Shown here: one piece after another, positions 1 through 7,510 of the stretch | Numbering within the stretch: the first letter of the stretch is position 1 | Layout of the letters: every line of letters starts with the position of its first letter | Source: an uncultured Flavonifractor sp. | GTDB taxonomy: Bacteria; Bacillota; Clostridia; Oscillospirales; Oscillospiraceae | Assembly (NCBI GenBank): GCA_947384055.1 | Contig: CANDFO010000028.1 | Span: 1 to 26,120 of the forward strand | Length of the DNA stretch: 26,120 nucleotides | Direction of reading: 5' to 3' | Position numbers and translations under genes: made by a program | Notes under the pieces: generated by a model | What the model was told of the DNA's origin: nothing | Database searches by the model: none | Seen by the model: only the letters and a program-made list of their open reading frames with translations

Positions 1-228
1 TGCAGGCCGAGAAGTATCATTTTCGAGGCACATGTCCCCGAAAATGACCAATTTTCACTTTATTTTGCCGCCCTCGGGCGGCAAAACTCTGCGAGGCTTT
101 CCCGTGAACGGAAGGTTTTCCACAGGCTGTCCGGAGCTGGCTTTTATCCGCTCCGGTCCTGTTTTAAGAGCCTGTTTTGTATCTCAACGCATGCAAATTG
201 GCAAGCGTACTTTTTTGTCCTGCAAAGC
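1..228. repeat. Gene-free, inverted-repeat-rich stretch (probable interspersed repeat)
   Basis: No credible gene is seen here. The stretch holds a run of inverted repeats: a 9-bp stem at 17-25/39-47, a perfect 11-bp stem with a 2-base loop at 63-73/76-86, and a 7-bp stem at 131-137/150-156 that can be extended by ACAGG/CCTGT. The first 19 bases recur at the extreme right end of the window (26102-26120) with two differences. This suggests the left edge cuts through an interspersed repeat. The short plus-strand ORF at 32-268 has no ribosome binding site or recognisable protein and is treated as chance. Confidence 0.5.
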
Positions 229-266
229 AAAAATCCTTGCCATCCTGACGGATGGCAAGGATTTTT
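229..266 (-). terminator. Strong hairpin terminator downstream of the redox cassette
   Basis: A perfect 17-bp inverted repeat (229-245/250-266) with a TGAC loop. It has an A-run on its left arm and a T-run on its right arm, so it could work in both directions. On the minus strand it lies about 100 bases beyond the stop of the polyferredoxin gene and is the natural end of that operon. The TGAC loop and its right flank resemble a hairpin at 9097-9110, so it may also belong to a repeat family. Confidence 0.65.
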
Positions 267-364
267 AACACAGCCAGGGCGGAAAATACACCGTCGAGGG
301 ACGTGCCCGGGGGGATGCTAAACAGGCGCTAAGCCGTCCGCAGCATGTTTTCCTCATTCTTCGG

Positions 365-1237
365 TCAGCTTCGCCCTTTGCGGACAGGCCGTATGCCGCC
401 AAACCCGGAGGCAATTGCCCCGGTGGGACAGACAGATTTGCATGCTCCGCAGCAGATGCACTCCGGGCTGTTGATATTCTTTGTGACCTCTACCGCCATA
501 GGGCAGACGCGCTCACATTGCCGGCAGCCCACACATTTGTCCTTTTCCAGGTGCATCTGAAAAAAACTGAACCGGTAAAACAGCGCGTAAAAAGCCCCCA
601 GGGGGCAGAGATACCGGCAAAACGGGCGGTGAATAACTGCGGACACCGCTGCAATCGCAGCCAGCACCAGCACCTTCCACCGGAACAACCCTCCAGCCAA
701 TGTCCGCAGGGCCGGGTCCGCAATCATCAGGGGAATCCCCCCTTCCAGCGTTCCGGCGGGGCAGAGGTATTCGCAGAAATAGGGCGGCGTCACCCCGGTT
801 TTCGTCACGGCAAAGGCTGGAAGCAAAATCACCAGCAGGGCCAGAACCACATATTTGAGATACCGGGCGGGCCGGTCAATGATTTTTGGCACCCTCCACT
901 TGGGCACAGGAATTTTGTGGAGCAGGTCCTGCACCAGTCCAAAGGGACACAGCAGGCCGCACGCCAGCCGGCCCAGAACCACCCCGAACAGCATCAGCGT
1001 ACCCAGCACATAAAAGGGGAAATGATGCCGGACGCCGCCTACCGCTGCCTGGAGAGCGCCGATGGGACAGGCCCCCAGCGCTCCGGGGCAGGAATAGCAG
1101 TTGAGGACGGGAACACAGACGGCCTTTATCCCGCCGGTAAAAATCCTGCCCCTTTGAAATCCGGCGGCATAACCGTTTATCAGAACGGCGGAGACGACCT
1201 GCACCACCCGCCGGAGAGAAGGCCGCCGCCCGTTCAT
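365..1237 (-). CDS. NapH-like membrane polyferredoxin (4Fe-4S binding protein)
   Basis: A 290-residue membrane protein with several hydrophobic segments (about 12-28, 72-92, 127-145, 186-203). Cysteine-rich CxxxCP motifs of the NapH/YccM type lie between them (C93/C97, C155/C159, C207/C211), with a further cluster at C47, C50 and C57. The C-terminus carries two classical 4Fe-4S ferredoxin motifs: C235-C238-C241-C245 and C260-C263-C266-C270. Family members pass electrons between membrane carriers and extracytoplasmic redox proteins. ATG at 1237 was chosen over the ATG at 1276 because it has a purine-rich GGAAGAGAGG just upstream and begins 11 bases after the stop of the CXXC micro-gene. It is the last gene of a cassette with TlpA and the micro-protein. 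I infer that it supplies reducing power to thiol chemistry outside the membrane; its electron donor is unknown. Confidence 0.88.
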   Translation of the reverse strand: MNGRRPSLRRVVQVVSAVLINGYAAGFQRGRIFTGGIKAVCVPVLNCYSCPGALGACPIGALQAAVGGVRHHFPFYVLGTLMLFGVVLGRLACGLLCPFGLVQDLLHKIPVPKWRVPKIIDRPARYLKYVVLALLVILLPAFAVTKTGVTPPYFCEYLCPAGTLEGGIPLMIADPALRTLAGGLFRWKVLVLAAIAAVSAVIHRPFCRYLCPLGAFYALFYRFSFFQMHLEKDKCVGCRQCERVCPMAVEVTKNINSPECICCGACKSVCPTGAIASGFGGIRPVRKGRS

Positions 1238-1248
1238 CCTCTCTTCCT

Positions 1249-1395
1249 TTATCCGATGCCGATGCACTCCAGGCATATCCTCACCGCCTTTTGCAGAACC
1301 TCCCGGTGCTCCTGCCGCAGCAGCCCAGCGGCGATAAACGTCGCCGCCGCCGTCAGAAGGCCATAGCGTGTAAAGCGCAGAACTCTAGGATTCAA
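1249..1395 (-). CDS. CD1871A-family CXXC micro-protein (48 aa, TTG start)
   Basis: A 48-residue protein with a basic N-terminus, one membrane segment (about residues 11-26), a charged linker and the C-terminal motif CLECIGIG holding a CxxC pair (C41, C44). This tail and size match, from memory, the clostridial family named CD1871A CXXC motif-containing protein. The TTG at 1393-1395 is preferred: AAAGGAAG lies about 10 bases upstream, and starting there gives a compact protein that overlaps the 3' end of the thioredoxin gene by 11 bases. The longer reading from an ATG at 1488 would add an arginine-rich stretch that is merely the thioredoxin gene in another frame. It sits between a TlpA lipoprotein and a polyferredoxin, so a role in moving thiol reducing equivalents across the membrane is inferred. 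Function is undemonstrated to my knowledge. Confidence 0.8.
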   Translation of the reverse strand: MNPRVLRFTRYGLLTAAATFIAAGLLRQEHREVLQKAVRICLECIGIG

Positions 1396-1987
1396 GGCTG
1401 ATCTCTTCCTTTCCGCCCGCCGCCAGCACCCGGTTGACCGCTTCCAGGAACGTCTCCGCCAGGTCCTTCTGCCCACCAACGACGGCATCTCCTACAAGGT
1501 TGCCCTCTGCGTCCGCAAAAACGGTGGTGGGGGTGTACATCAGGTTGCCGCAGAGCGCCTGGAGGTCGCCATCCCCGGAGACCAGGGTAACGCCTGCAAA
1601 GCCCGCCTCCTCCAGAACCATCCTGACATATTCCTCACTGCCCGCCCCGTCCAGACAGACGGTAATCACCTGCACGTTGTCCGGCAGAGCCGCGGCAAAA
1701 GCCGCCAGATCCGGCATCTCTGCAATGCAGGGACCGCAGGTCAACGCCCAGAAATTGATTACCGTTACGTCTTTTTCCTGGATATCATCCTGGGTAAAGG
1801 TCCCGCCGTCCAGCGTGCCCGCCGAAAAGGAGGCCAGCGCGCCCAAAGCGGCGGCGCCGCTGTCCTCCTGCTGACCCTTCGCGCCCTGATTGGCGGCGGA
1901 GATCGTCGCCGGGGCGGAGGAACAGCCGGAGACCAGCAGTCCCACCGCCAGCAGGACCGCCGCCAGCGCCAGATGTTTGTCTTTCAT
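1385..1987 (-). CDS. TlpA-like thioredoxin-fold lipoprotein
   Basis: A 200-residue secreted lipoprotein. The signal peptide ends in a lipobox (LVSGC) with lipidation at C22, followed by a low-complexity linker. A thioredoxin/AhpC-TSA fold begins near residue 55, with the active-site motif CGPC at C84/C87 in the context NFWALTCGPC. A later cis-proline-type segment (MYTPTTVFAD) also fits the fold. Family members reduce or isomerise disulfides, or deliver electrons to extracytoplasmic partners. The start has GAGGAG 8 bases upstream. It is the first gene of the cassette with the CXXC micro-protein and polyferredoxin. The 77-base gap to the chemoreceptor gene upstream holds an 8-bp stem (2014-2021/2033-2040) without a T-run, so read-through from that unit is possible. 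Confidence 0.92.
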   Translation of the reverse strand: MKDKHLALAAVLLAVGLLVSGCSSAPATISAANQGAKGQQEDSGAAALGALASFSAGTLDGGTFTQDDIQEKDVTVINFWALTCGPCIAEMPDLAAFAAALPDNVQVITVCLDGAGSEEYVRMVLEEAGFAGVTLVSGDGDLQALCGNLMYTPTTVFADAEGNLVGDAVVGGQKDLAETFLEAVNRVLAAGGKEEISLES

Positions 1988-2064
1988 GAAAAAAACTCCT
2001 CTGTCTGCCCTGTGCTGCGGCTCTCCCGGAACGCCGCAGCGGGGGTCTCATACCCTAAGACGGC

Positions 2065-3009
2065 TCAGCCGCCGGCCTCTACTTCCGCCACCAGCGGCGG
2101 AAGCTGAGAGATCATGTTGTCAATATCTTCAAACATCGCGCTTTTGGTGGTCCCCAGGCGGCTGGCACTGTCAATGTGCTTGATAACCTCCTGATACTGG
2201 TCTTTAATTCCACGAAAGAACTGACAGATCGCCTCCAGCTCCCGCTGGGACTGCTCAATGACGGAGGAAATCTCTGTCTGTACAGCCGCCGCTCCCTCTG
2301 CGGCAGACGTAATCTTCCGAAAACTTTCGTCCGTCTGATTGACAATTCCTACGCCCTGCCCCAGCGTCTGCTGGGACGTACCGATGCTCTCGCTGAGCTG
2401 TCCGGCCCGGTCTTCCACATCACAGATACCGGAATCCACTTCTCCGGCCAGCACCTTGATCTCCTTTGCCAGCTCCTTTACCTGCGCGGCCACCACCGCA
2501 AATCCGCGGCCTTCCGCCCCCGCCCGGGCCGCCTCTATTGAGGCGTTCACCGCAAGAATATTGGTCTGGTCCGCGATGGAGACGATCTTTCCCATGCACT
2601 GCTGGATTCCCTTGATGGCCGATTGCAGCTGTGCAAAGAGCTCGGCCATGGTCTCATAGCCCTTCTGCACCTGCATGGAGGTCTGCTCCAGCTCCTCCAT
2701 CTGGCCCTGAGCCTCTAGCACCGTCTGAGCGATTTCAGCCTTGACCTGGTTAAACCGCCCCGCCGTCTGGTCAATGTTGGAAAAAGATTGGTCCAGCTCC
2801 TGCAGCTTCTCCTGAAAGTGGTCCGTCTCCTTCAGCACCTTGGTAAACGAGCTCCCGACCATGCTCAGCTCCCACAGGGAAGCGACCTCCTTTTTCACCA
2901 GTTCCTTCTGATAGTCCTTTAAACTGTCCGCCACATGCAGCACCGGATAAAGACCGCCTCCAACCTGGGGCTGAGTTGTCCTTTCCTGCTTTTTTCCCCC
3001 AAACAGCAT
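2065..3009 (-). CDS. Soluble methyl-accepting chemotaxis protein
   Basis: A 314-residue chemoreceptor signalling protein with no membrane segment or signal peptide. The N-terminal 60 residues carry no recognised ligand domain. Most of the rest is predicted coiled coil, with the conserved receptor hairpin tip at about residues 144-182 (SIADQTNILAVNASIEAARA and the following GRGFAVVA). This tip contacts CheA and CheW. The ATG at 3009 is chosen over one seven codons upstream because AAGGGGGAG lies exactly 6 bases before it. The RBS overlaps the stop region of the FIST gene (13-base gap), so the two are translated from one message. I infer that the FIST protein is its sensory partner and that the receptor acts in the cytoplasm. 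No other chemotaxis gene is in the window. Confidence 0.92.
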   Translation of the reverse strand: MLFGGKKQERTTQPQVGGGLYPVLHVADSLKDYQKELVKKEVASLWELSMVGSSFTKVLKETDHFQEKLQELDQSFSNIDQTAGRFNQVKAEIAQTVLEAQGQMEELEQTSMQVQKGYETMAELFAQLQSAIKGIQQCMGKIVSIADQTNILAVNASIEAARAGAEGRGFAVVAAQVKELAKEIKVLAGEVDSGICDVEDRAGQLSESIGTSQQTLGQGVGIVNQTDESFRKITSAAEGAAAVQTEISSVIEQSQRELEAICQFFRGIKDQYQEVIKHIDSASRLGTTKSAMFEDIDNMISQLPPLVAEVEAGG

Positions 3010-3022
3010 GCCATACTCCCCC

Positions 3023-4078
3023 TTATTCAAATACCACGCAGGTCATAGACTGGTTGACAAAACGGTTATTATAGTGCTCCCCATACCCTACAAACCCGGC
3101 ATGGGCGCCCAGTCCCGCCATCTCCTGCAGGTAATTCTGCATATAGCCGTGTTCAGAGAACAGCTTATAGCGAAAGAGGCAGTTTACTGAAAATACCGCA
3201 GAGCGGCGCGGGAAATCCTGACAGATCTGGCGGATGGTATTCTGCGTAATGGCCTTATAATCCCCCAGCTCCAGCAGAATCAGGACATCGGAGTCATTGA
3301 CCTGACGGAAGCAGGCCAGCGCGTTGCCCTTGACCTCTTTAATGGAAATGATGCAGGTGTCGTCCCCGTTGATTTTGCCAAAAGGGTTTTGAAAGGTCCG
3401 CGTCAGGATCTCCTGGTCCGTTACGTGGAGAATGCTCTGATAGACCTGCTTCGCGGGCCGGCCGTTCAGAGACCCCAGTATGTAATTGGCCCGGTCCGTA
3501 TTGGAGGCGATAAACCGGTAATTTCCCAGCTGGTGATAGATGTTTTCCTTATATGTTTTGACGCGGCCGTTTTGATTTCGGACCAGCCCGTAGGCCACCG
3601 CATCCTCGTATACCCGCCCGTTGGCGGAGACCTTCCCCTGGTCTCCGGTCCCGCCCACCAGGGAGATCCCCTGCTTCCGGAGGACCGTGTTGACGGTTGT
3701 CAGCACGCAGGCGTCGTTTCCCGCGCAGAAATCAATACATACAGTATCACGGTTTGAGCCGCCCACAGCCTGCATATCCCGCTCCAACCGCTGAATGTAT
3801 TTCACCGGCATCGTGGATGCCTGCTCCAGCACATTGGCCGCCGCCGTAACGCCATCGGTAAAGGCAATAACCCCTACGCCAGCTTCTACAATCCTGGTCT
3901 GGTAGCTCATTCCGATACATCCAATGCTGGGTACGCCGGGAAAAAGTTTTTCTAAGGTCTTTACATGGTCCTCAAACTGGACGCTGTTTGATAAAAGCAT
4001 AATAAATTGAGGATTATGAAGACCCTGAACCGCCTCTTTCAGGTTTCCGCTGTGGCTCATGCCAAAAAACTGCTTCAC
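3023..4078 (-). CDS. FIST-domain sensory protein (FIST_N + FIST_C)
   Basis: A 351-residue cytoplasmic protein with the layout of FIST-domain sensors. The N-terminal FIST half (about 20-190) includes the GCIGMSYQT segment and the VGGTGDQG loop. The C-terminal FIST_C half (about 200-345) includes ARCFRQVND-like and SVNCLFRY-like segments. FIST domains are predicted small-ligand (perhaps amino-acid) sensors and are usually fused to, or encoded beside, chemoreceptors and histidine kinases; here it is beside a receptor. The start codon is GTG, with AGAGGAGAGGG just upstream. A near-consensus promoter lies 40-65 bases before it. The call rests on overall pattern and neighbourhood rather than one diagnostic motif. 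Confidence 0.82.
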   Translation of the reverse strand: MKQFFGMSHSGNLKEAVQGLHNPQFIMLLSNSVQFEDHVKTLEKLFPGVPSIGCIGMSYQTRIVEAGVGVIAFTDGVTAAANVLEQASTMPVKYIQRLERDMQAVGGSNRDTVCIDFCAGNDACVLTTVNTVLRKQGISLVGGTGDQGKVSANGRVYEDAVAYGLVRNQNGRVKTYKENIYHQLGNYRFIASNTDRANYILGSLNGRPAKQVYQSILHVTDQEILTRTFQNPFGKINGDDTCIISIKEVKGNALACFRQVNDSDVLILLELGDYKAITQNTIRQICQDFPRRSAVFSVNCLFRYKLFSEHGYMQNYLQEMAGLGAHAGFVGYGEHYNNRFVNQSMTCVVFE

Positions 4079-4114
4079 ACTGCCCTCTCCTCTATCAATT
4101 TTATAGATTTACCA

Positions 4115-4143
4115 ATTATACTTGAAATACCCAGCGGTGTCAA
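4115..4143 (-). promoter_or_regulatory. Near-consensus promoter for the FIST-chemoreceptor unit
   Basis: Read on the minus strand: TTGACA (4143-4138), a 17-base spacer, then TATAAT (4120-4115). Both hexamers match the housekeeping sigma factor consensus exactly. The leader to the GTG start is about 30 bases. Confidence 0.85.
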
Positions 4144-4215
4144 TGCGCAGAGTGGGAGCTCCCGTTTACTTTTTGTGTTGATGGAGCCAGACACTGGCGG
4201 TTTCACTAATCGCAG

Positions 4216-4244
4216 TTGAATGTAAAGCGTGGCCGTGCTATAAT
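4216..4244 (+). promoter_or_regulatory. Strong promoter with extended -10 for the AT-rich lipoprotein gene
   Basis: TTGAAT at 4216-4221, a 17-base spacer, and TATAAT at 4239-4244 preceded by TG at the extended -10 position. It is divergent from the FIST promoter about 70 bases away and about 45 bases upstream of the lipoprotein start. Confidence 0.8.
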
Positions 4245-4289
4245 CAGAGCAACAAATTATTACTAAGATATCGCAGATTGGGGATTAAT

Positions 4290-4973
4290 ATGAAACAAAA
4301 CATAGTCATTGCAACAATATTTTTGCTTGTATCATTCACATTTTCTGCTTGCGCACCTGTATCCCCTAGCGACCAAGCATCAGAAGACTCCAATATTGCG
4401 GAAAATGGTATATCAACGGAAATTCCAGGCTATAGCAATACAAGCACACCTGAATTTTTTAATGACATTGAAAAAACGCTTAATGAATTAAAAAACGAAT
4501 ATCCTGAAGGCGAATTTATTGTAAGTTTAGATGGATTCCCAGATAGTGCTGCCGCATGTTTTGGGGAACCGGGGGCGGAATATGCTTACTTCTTTTTTGG
4601 CGGACAGAGCGGTGATTTTGAAAAGGCCATGAACGAATGTGAAGAACAGATAAAATGCGCCGGTTTTATAACAACGGCAGGCATACTCTTTACAGACATG
4701 GAAGATGACATGCCCTTTCAAGATTTCTTCTCCTTGATCGGTGTCGACGACTATGAGTACTTATTAGGAGAAGACACGAAGACTGCAGAAGGTTGGTTAA
4801 GATTTACGTATAAAGGCATGGAAGTAATGGTGAATACAAACGAAGCTGTTGCCGGCGGCGGATGGGATATCACAGGAGCGGAAAGAGTGAAGAGCACTGC
4901 TCCGGTGTCTATTGTAGACCTGGAAATACTAAATACCAATCAAGATTTAGCTGATGCGGTTATGTTCGATTGA
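4290..4973 (+). CDS. AT-rich hypothetical lipoprotein
   Basis: A 227-residue predicted lipoprotein. It has a short basic start, a hydrophobic segment and a lipobox-like FSAC with C21, then a Ser/Asn/Thr-rich linker and an acidic globular part. No family is recognised. The globular part contains FFFGGQSGDFEKAMNE, CEEQIKCAGF and a tryptophan-containing C-terminal half, which suggests a small alpha/beta fold. ATG at 4290 is used because GGGGA sits just upstream; a TTG four codons earlier is less likely. Base composition is plainly lower in GC than every neighbour and A/T-ending codons are frequent, which suggests horizontal acquisition. It stands alone behind its own promoter, with no terminator close behind it. 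C21 lipidation is inferred. Confidence 0.78.
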   Translation: MKQNIVIATIFLLVSFTFSACAPVSPSDQASEDSNIAENGISTEIPGYSNTSTPEFFNDIEKTLNELKNEYPEGEFIVSLDGFPDSAAACFGEPGAEYAYFFFGGQSGDFEKAMNECEEQIKCAGFITTAGILFTDMEDDMPFQDFFSLIGVDDYEYLLGEDTKTAEGWLRFTYKGMEVMVNTNEAVAGGGWDITGAERVKSTAPVSIVDLEILNTNQDLADAVMFD

Positions 4974-5218
4974 ACTATTTTCCATAAGAAACGGAATCTA
5001 AACTATATTCTGCGGATTTGACAAGAGCAGAAAATGAGATGATATGCTTTTTGCGCTTTTTCAACTGCGGCGACTATAACACAAAAGGTAAAAGGGAGAA
5101 CAGGAGCGGGAGTATTCATAGCCAAGATATATTGACGGATTTCCCCCGCCTCCAACGGAGGAAACACAGATAAAATCTCTGCGTTTAGGACACTCCCAAC
5201 GGGAGCCAAAACCATTCA
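4974..5218. other. Intergenic stretch with a truncated copy of the 22-kb hairpin element
   Basis: No credible gene. Positions 5049-5078 are identical over 30 bases, in inverted orientation, to 21904-21933 at one end of the hairpin element upstream of the DUF1385 gene. Weaker likeness continues for about 25 more bases into an RBS-like GGGAGAACAGGAG, yet no ORF of useful length follows. Two small hairpins with AAC loops follow (5149-5153/5157-5161 and 5193-5197/5201-5205). It may be a decayed leader or an element fragment. Confidence 0.6.
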
Positions 5219-5261
5219 GATGCGCAGAGCTTCCATCCTGCGGACGGAAGCTCTGCGCATC
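5219..5261 (-). terminator. Terminator hairpin after the 5'-nucleotidase gene
   Basis: A 16-bp perfect stem (5219-5234/5246-5261) with an 11-base loop that can partly pair. On the plus strand it is followed by TTTT. On the minus strand it lies 62 bases past the nucleotidase stop, with a weaker T-rich tail. It probably stops transcription from both sides. Confidence 0.7.
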
Positions 5262-5323
5262 TTTTGGCGCCCCGAAGCAGGGCCCGCCGTGGGGCCCCGC
5301 TCCGATTTTCCCATTTGCCCGGC

Positions 5324-7510
5324 TCAGGCGGCGGGCTTCAGTGTGGAGCAGTTCAGCAGAATCTGGGCCAGCTCCGCGCGGATGGCGGTGCCGGTGGGAT
5401 TGAGCGCGCCGCCGCTGCCCTTGAGAATCCCCAGAGCCACAGCGGTCTCCATGCCCTCCCTGGCCCAATCCGCCACGGAAGCGCTGTCGGTGAAGCTATC
5501 CAGCGCCGCCGGTGTCTCGGGCTTAATGTTCTGCCCGGCGGCGTAGTCGGCAAAGACCTTGGCCAGCTCCTGGCGGCTCATAGCCCGGTCGCCGGAGAAG
5601 AGACCGCTGCCGGTGCCAGCCGTGAGGCCGGTGTCCTCCGCCCAGGCAGCGGCGTCGGCATACCACTTGCCGGAGACATCGGTGAAGGTGGCGGCCTCCG
5701 CCACAGCGGGACGGCCCGCAATATTGTACAGGGTCTGGTACACGGTGCCGCGGGTGACAATGCCGCTGGGCTCAAAGCCCGCGCCGGTGCCGGACATGAT
5801 GCGGTTGTCCAGCACATAGGCGGCGGCGCTGTAGTACCAGGCGCCGCTCTCTACGTCGGCGGGATAATTGCCCACGATGGTGATGCGGCCGGCGGGCTTG
5901 CCGTAAGCTTCGGCGGTGATGGTGCCGCCCAGCACGTCGCGGGTATAGCTGACCAGGGCGTCCTCCAGAGCGACGCCGGTCTTATAGACGGTCTTGCCTA
6001 CAAACACGCCGTAGGTATCGCCGCCGGCGGCGGTAAAGTCATTGGTGGCCAAGGTATAGGTGGCCTCCAGATCCAGAGCCTCACCGTTCACCGTCACATC
6101 CTGAATACGGCTGCCGGGCTTGGCGGGAGCGTAGTAAGTGGAGTCCGTGTACTGGGGACCGTTCTCATAGGGAACGGAGACGTCAATGGTAAAGCTCATG
6201 CCGGAAACCTGGGGGAACGCGCCGATGGCAGTGGGGGTAGAGCAGGTGGCAGCTTCCAGGGCCTCCAGCAGCTCGGCTCCGGTGAGGTCAATGGTGGCCA
6301 CCTCATTGCCGAAAGGAAACACCGTTTTCATGGTGTTCATGGTAATATCGCCGGCCTCTACGGTGGCGCGAATGCCGCCGCCGTTGGTAAGCGCCACATC
6401 CACGGCCTCCTCACCCAGCGCCTGCCTGGAAGCCCACAGAATGGCGTCGGCGGCGAAATCCCCCAGGTTGGTCTCTTCAGTACGGTTGCCGGGGTCGCGC
6501 TCACCGTTGAGCAGAACCTCTGTGGTGGCAAACACCTTCTCCAGCTCGGCCTTTACCTGGGCGTCCTTGTCGTTGACCAGCTTGGCCACAGTCTCGTCCA
6601 CCTTGGTGTAGGCGGCGGCGGAGACCAGCCGGGCGGAGGCGTTCTTCCCGCTGTCGATAATCACCACGCCGACGTTATTCAGGTACTCGCCGGTAGAGAC
6701 TACCAGGGCGCCGCCCACTTTCTGGCCGCCGTCCATCTCGTCGTGGGAGTGTCCGTCAATCACCAGGTCCACACCGGTGACTTTGGCAAACACGTCGGTG
6801 GAGCGGTTGGGTTCGCTCTCGGGAGCGATTCCCAGGTGGGACAGAGCGATAATGTAGTCACAGCCCTCACCGCTGAGGGCTGTCACCTGTGCCTGGGCAC
6901 AGGCGACAAGCTCCTCGCCCTGGTAGAAGGTCAGACCCTTTACATTGTCGGGGTGGGCTTTGGTCATGGTCTCGGGGGTATCCAGACCGAAAATGCCTAC
7001 CTTGCCGATAGCGGTATCAACCGTCATGTGGTCGCCGAAGAGGGGCTTCCCCGTCTCAGTCACCACGATATTGGCCGCCAGAATTGGGAACTCAGCGGCG
7101 GCGGCGTTGGCCTTCAGCGCCTCCATCTTGTAGTCAAACTCGTGGTTGCCCAGAGAGGCGGCATCATACCCCGCGGCATTCATAAACGCCACGGAAGAGG
7201 CGCCTTTATCCAGGCTCACCAGAGTGGTGCCCTGGCTGAAATCACCTGCTGAAAGCAGCAGCACAGTGGCGCCCGCGGCCTCAAAATCTGCTTTCAAAGC
7301 GGCCACTCCGGCGGTGCCAATGGTCTTGCCTTCCACAGCGGCATCGCGGCCATGGGTGTCGTTGGTGTGGAGAATCACCAGCTTGCCGGCCACGTCAGGG
7401 ATGACGTAGGGCTCGACAGGCGCGGTGGTTTCCTCCGCGGCGGCGGGCACCAGCATGGCAAACGCCATAGCCGCCGCCAGAAGCAGGGATAGAAGTTTAC
7501 GCTGTTTCAT
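5324..7510 (-). CDS. SLH-anchored 5'-nucleotidase / metallophosphoesterase
   Basis: A 728-residue secreted enzyme. Residues 1-25 are a signal peptide. The calcineurin-like metallophosphatase domain (about 42-290) shows the metal-binding motifs HTNDTH (D51, H53), GD (D90), GNHE (N122, H123), H225 and GHSH (253-256). The 5'-nucleotidase C-terminal domain (about 345-525) has NGGGIR (376-381) and the substrate-pocket-like AGGDTYG. Three S-layer homology repeats follow (about 552-600, 609-656, 672-722), which tether such enzymes to cell-wall polymers. The family removes phosphate from nucleotides or related esters outside the cell. The start at 7510 follows AAGGTGG and precedes a clear signal peptide. 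The reading frame stays open upstream to 8443, but that part is the antisense of the transporter gene. Divergent from a phosphate permease. Confidence 0.93.
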   Translation of the reverse strand: MKQRKLLSLLLAAAMAFAMLVPAAAEETTAPVEPYVIPDVAGKLVILHTNDTHGRDAAVEGKTIGTAGVAALKADFEAAGATVLLLSAGDFSQGTTLVSLDKGASSVAFMNAAGYDAASLGNHEFDYKMEALKANAAAAEFPILAANIVVTETGKPLFGDHMTVDTAIGKVGIFGLDTPETMTKAHPDNVKGLTFYQGEELVACAQAQVTALSGEGCDYIIALSHLGIAPESEPNRSTDVFAKVTGVDLVIDGHSHDEMDGGQKVGGALVVSTGEYLNNVGVVIIDSGKNASARLVSAAAYTKVDETVAKLVNDKDAQVKAELEKVFATTEVLLNGERDPGNRTEETNLGDFAADAILWASRQALGEEAVDVALTNGGGIRATVEAGDITMNTMKTVFPFGNEVATIDLTGAELLEALEAATCSTPTAIGAFPQVSGMSFTIDVSVPYENGPQYTDSTYYAPAKPGSRIQDVTVNGEALDLEATYTLATNDFTAAGGDTYGVFVGKTVYKTGVALEDALVSYTRDVLGGTITAEAYGKPAGRITIVGNYPADVESGAWYYSAAAYVLDNRIMSGTGAGFEPSGIVTRGTVYQTLYNIAGRPAVAEAATFTDVSGKWYADAAAWAEDTGLTAGTGSGLFSGDRAMSRQELAKVFADYAAGQNIKPETPAALDSFTDSASVADWAREGMETAVALGILKGSGGALNPTGTAIRAELAQILLNCSTLKPAA

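Noticed and set aside
5264..7252. Plus-strand 662-codon open frame opposite the nucleotidase gene
   Set aside because: The minus-strand frame encodes a complete, motif-rich enzyme. The plus frame is Gly/Ala/Val/His-rich, without RBS or domains, as expected for antisense of a GC-rich gene.
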